64,000 nt of DNA from Ciona intestinalis. Lineage: Eukaryota > Chordata > Ascidiacea > Phlebobranchia > Cionidae. Under the pieces are notes generated by a model that was given only the letters and a program-made list of their open reading frames with translations, was not told where the DNA came from and made no database searches. The stretch lies in NCBI RefSeq assembly GCF_000224145.3, contig NW_004190371.2:1-64000 (forward strand), in the 5' to 3' direction. The position numbers and the translations under genes were made by a program. Shown piece by piece: positions 63,101-64,000 of the stretch. The first letter of the stretch is position 1; the number at the start of each line of letters is the position of its first letter.

Positions 63101-64000
63101 CTCACTCCAATAGTTTAGAATAGAAGGGATTGCTCTAACCCAGTGGCCACCCATGGGGGGTTTATACTGATGTTCTATTCTATAGCCTTGAAGCCATTGT
63201 TTTTGGTATTTAGGCCAGAGTTGGTTATTATTTTCTACAAAATTATACACAGTGTATAGAAAACTTGTTTACAAAATTTACCCCCAAAATAGTTTTTTAA
63301 AACTCAGGACCAAACTTACTGGGCGAAAACTTGGCATCATGATAGCCAGCAGGTGGGGTAAGAGATCAAGCACGGAGGTCACATGGGTTGTAAAACATCT
63401 GGTGGGTGGCGCCATATCAATGAACATGCTATCCAGTAAGTTCTCACTTTTTTGTAACTTTTTACGATTCTAAAAATAAGAAAGTTCGAATATAAAAATT
63501 GGCCTATATGGTTTACCGGGAATACTGACATAAACAAAAGGTGAAAACAGTGCCCAACAAGATTCAGAAGTACTGGTTCTGTGGCTAAGTGCTGCCGCCA
63601 TTGTGGGCAAGTGTGTTCTTTAGCAAGAAGCTTAACAGTAATTTCTTCAATCCAGTGGTCACAAATAGCTAGTCAAATAATGTATGGAATAGAACATCAC
63701 CATTCCAAACATTTTGATAGCTTACAATTTTTGATTCCAAACATCTTTTGATTCCAAACATTTTTTTAATTTGAAGCAATTTTGGATTTTTTTATAATTT
63801 TTGATTCATAACAATTTTTGATTTTAATTATTATTTATTCCTAACAGTTTTTGATTCCAAACAGTTTTTGTTTCTTTCATTTTGTTTATTTTAAACAATT
63901 TTTATTCCAAATAATTTGTTTGCATCTGCATCTCACCTCTTGCTCTGTTTGCGGGAATTGTATTCTTGGAGGAGCGATGCAAGCGAAGAGTAGATGGAAG
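57136..64000 (-). CDS. CHTF18: CHTF18 (CTF18), RFC-like clamp loader large subunit, C-terminal part
   Basis: CTF18 forms an alternative clamp loader with RFC2-5 and the DCC1-CTF8 module; it loads PCNA and supports replication-fork function and sister-chromatid cohesion. Exons in gene order: 63937-64000 (partial, continues right), 63320-63469, 62701-62831, 62228-62378, 58702-58812, 58410-58473, 57136-57254. Evidence: FHLLFACIAPPRIQFP, then INMQLYSANEKLQLQDLVRSL and NEDGQYNYVLEP, then YAIKQIISKEVETERMRR, then VDFFSRF, and a C-terminus WYKYNEGLSNAVRRNIYIKDL followed by Leu-stop. These match human CHTF18 segment by segment, including the last 22 residues. All phases agree (0,0,2,0,0,1). The intron after 58702 has a GC donor. 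The AAA+ ATPase part is off the right edge. Two internal exons occur twice because of the duplicated block at 59762-63385. Confidence 0.93.
57337..57513. mobile_element. MITE-like copy in the last CHTF18 intron
   Basis: Begins aagtggggggagatgggaca and ends ggtgtcctatcttaccccac, directly after a G-run at about 57310-57321. Confidence 0.75.
58106..58293. mobile_element. MITE-like copy in the last CHTF18 intron, opposite orientation
   Basis: Begins ctgtggggtaggacggtaca and ends ctgtcccatctttccccact. The same intron carries an opposite-facing copy at 57337-57513, so transcripts of this intron could fold into a long hairpin. Confidence 0.75.
58813..60360. other. CHTF18 intron (length inflated by the duplicated block)
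   Basis: No exon recognised. The plus-strand frame at 59403-59630 has no family signal. From 59762 the sequence is the left end of the tandem copy; 60040-60255 and 61907-62122 are the same non-coding open frame in the two copies. Confidence 0.6.
60361..61503 (-). CDS. Second copies of three CHTF18 exons (probable other haplotype)
   Basis: Copies at 61438-61503 (cut by the N run), 60819-60949 and 60361-60511 correspond to exons 63320-63469, 62701-62831 and 62228-62378. The coding differences I found are synonymous (Cys TGC/TGT, Thr ACA/ACG, Pro CCG/CCA). A real transcript would need only one set; using both would repeat about 94 residues. Confidence 0.8.
61036..61290 (+). mobile_element. tRNA-headed SINE, plus strand, in a CHTF18 intron (first haplotype copy)
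   Basis: The head gtcgggctcagtagttacgc plus ctaggttcaatgctcg fits an A box and B box. The body has gtgaccttgggcaagatact and gacattgctccaacccagtg. The same element recurs at 62919-63172 in the second haplotype copy. Confidence 0.65.
61504..61628. other. Assembly gap (125 N) between duplicated CHTF18 segments
   Basis: The 125-base run of N interrupts a CHTF18 exon copy that starts at 61438. The sequence after the gap restarts at a point already seen at 59762, so the true gap may be zero or negative. Confidence 0.99.
63705..63920. repeat. Degenerate minisatellite, unit close to tttttgattccaaaca
   Basis: At least eight variants of a 16-22 base unit (acaatttttgattccaaaca, catcttttgattccaaacat, acagtttttgattccaaaca) fill the last part of the CHTF18 intron before the exon at 63937. 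Confidence 0.65.

Larger units (their letters stand above)
59762..63385. repeat. Tandem near-identical 1.8 kb copies around an assembly gap in CHTF18
   Basis: Copy 1 is 59762-61503 and copy 2 is 61629-63385. They share exons, intronic SINE, MITE fragment and flanks, with scattered substitutions and small indels; for example copy 2 has an extra cttgggccaacctt near 62479. The pattern (gap at the junction, synonymous exon differences) fits unmerged alleles in a highly polymorphic genome. Confidence 0.85.

Noticed and set aside
1..64000. CRISPR arrays, bacterial operons, phage or prokaryotic mobile elements
   Set aside because: All coding evidence is intron-containing animal genes. The repeats are eukaryotic SINE and MITE types, with no regularly spaced direct repeats of CRISPR type.

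Overview
The window is animal nuclear DNA, most likely from an ascidian of the genus Ciona. Evidence: many short AT-rich introns with GT-AG ends, no operon layout, a tRNA-headed SINE with a GAATGAATG-type tail, and a short terminal-inverted-repeat element (GGGTGGGGTAAGATGGGACA ends) repeated across introns and intergenic DNA. Both resemble repeat families known from Ciona. The species call is inference; the gene calls rest on translated exons.

Three loci are recognisable, all on the minus strand. (1) Positions 44-37414 hold 70 exons of an axonemal outer-arm dynein beta heavy chain of the DNAH9/DNAH11/DNAH17 group. They run from the start codon (37414) through tail, linker, AAA1, AAA2, AAA3, AAA4, stalk with microtubule-binding domain, and into AAA5. 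I placed every exon boundary by hand. The phases join without a break into 10,520 coding bases (about 3,506 residues). The rest of AAA5, AAA6 and the C-terminal domain lie off the left edge. (2) Positions 38855-46568 hold a secreted or membrane-attached protein locus with a signal peptide, LDL-receptor class A (LDLa) modules, an EGF module and Thr/Ser-rich spacers. The internal exons are all phase 1-1, and there seem to be alternative 3' ends. (3) Positions 57136-64000 hold the C-terminal part of CHTF18 (CTF18), the large subunit of an alternative PCNA clamp loader. Its 5' part lies off the right edge.

About 10.5 kb between loci 2 and 3 (46.6-57.1 kb) has no coding exon I can defend. It holds many copies of the inverted-repeat element and a few unsupported ORFs.

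The window has three runs of N. Two sit between near-identical tandem copies: one duplicates a dynein exon (19568-20281 and 20363-21139), the other duplicates CHTF18 exons (59762-61503 and 61629-63385). The CHTF18 copies differ only synonymously in coding sequence, so both are probably unmerged haplotypes rather than real duplications.

The genes do not form a pathway: one is a ciliary motor, one a DNA-replication/cohesion factor, one an extracellular protein. The most unusual signals are the SINE tails facing nearby splice sites, two GC-AG introns (one of which could switch the CHTF18 C-terminus), and the alternative-ended LDLa locus with a possible six-cysteine secreted isoform. I saw no evidence of a wholly new system.
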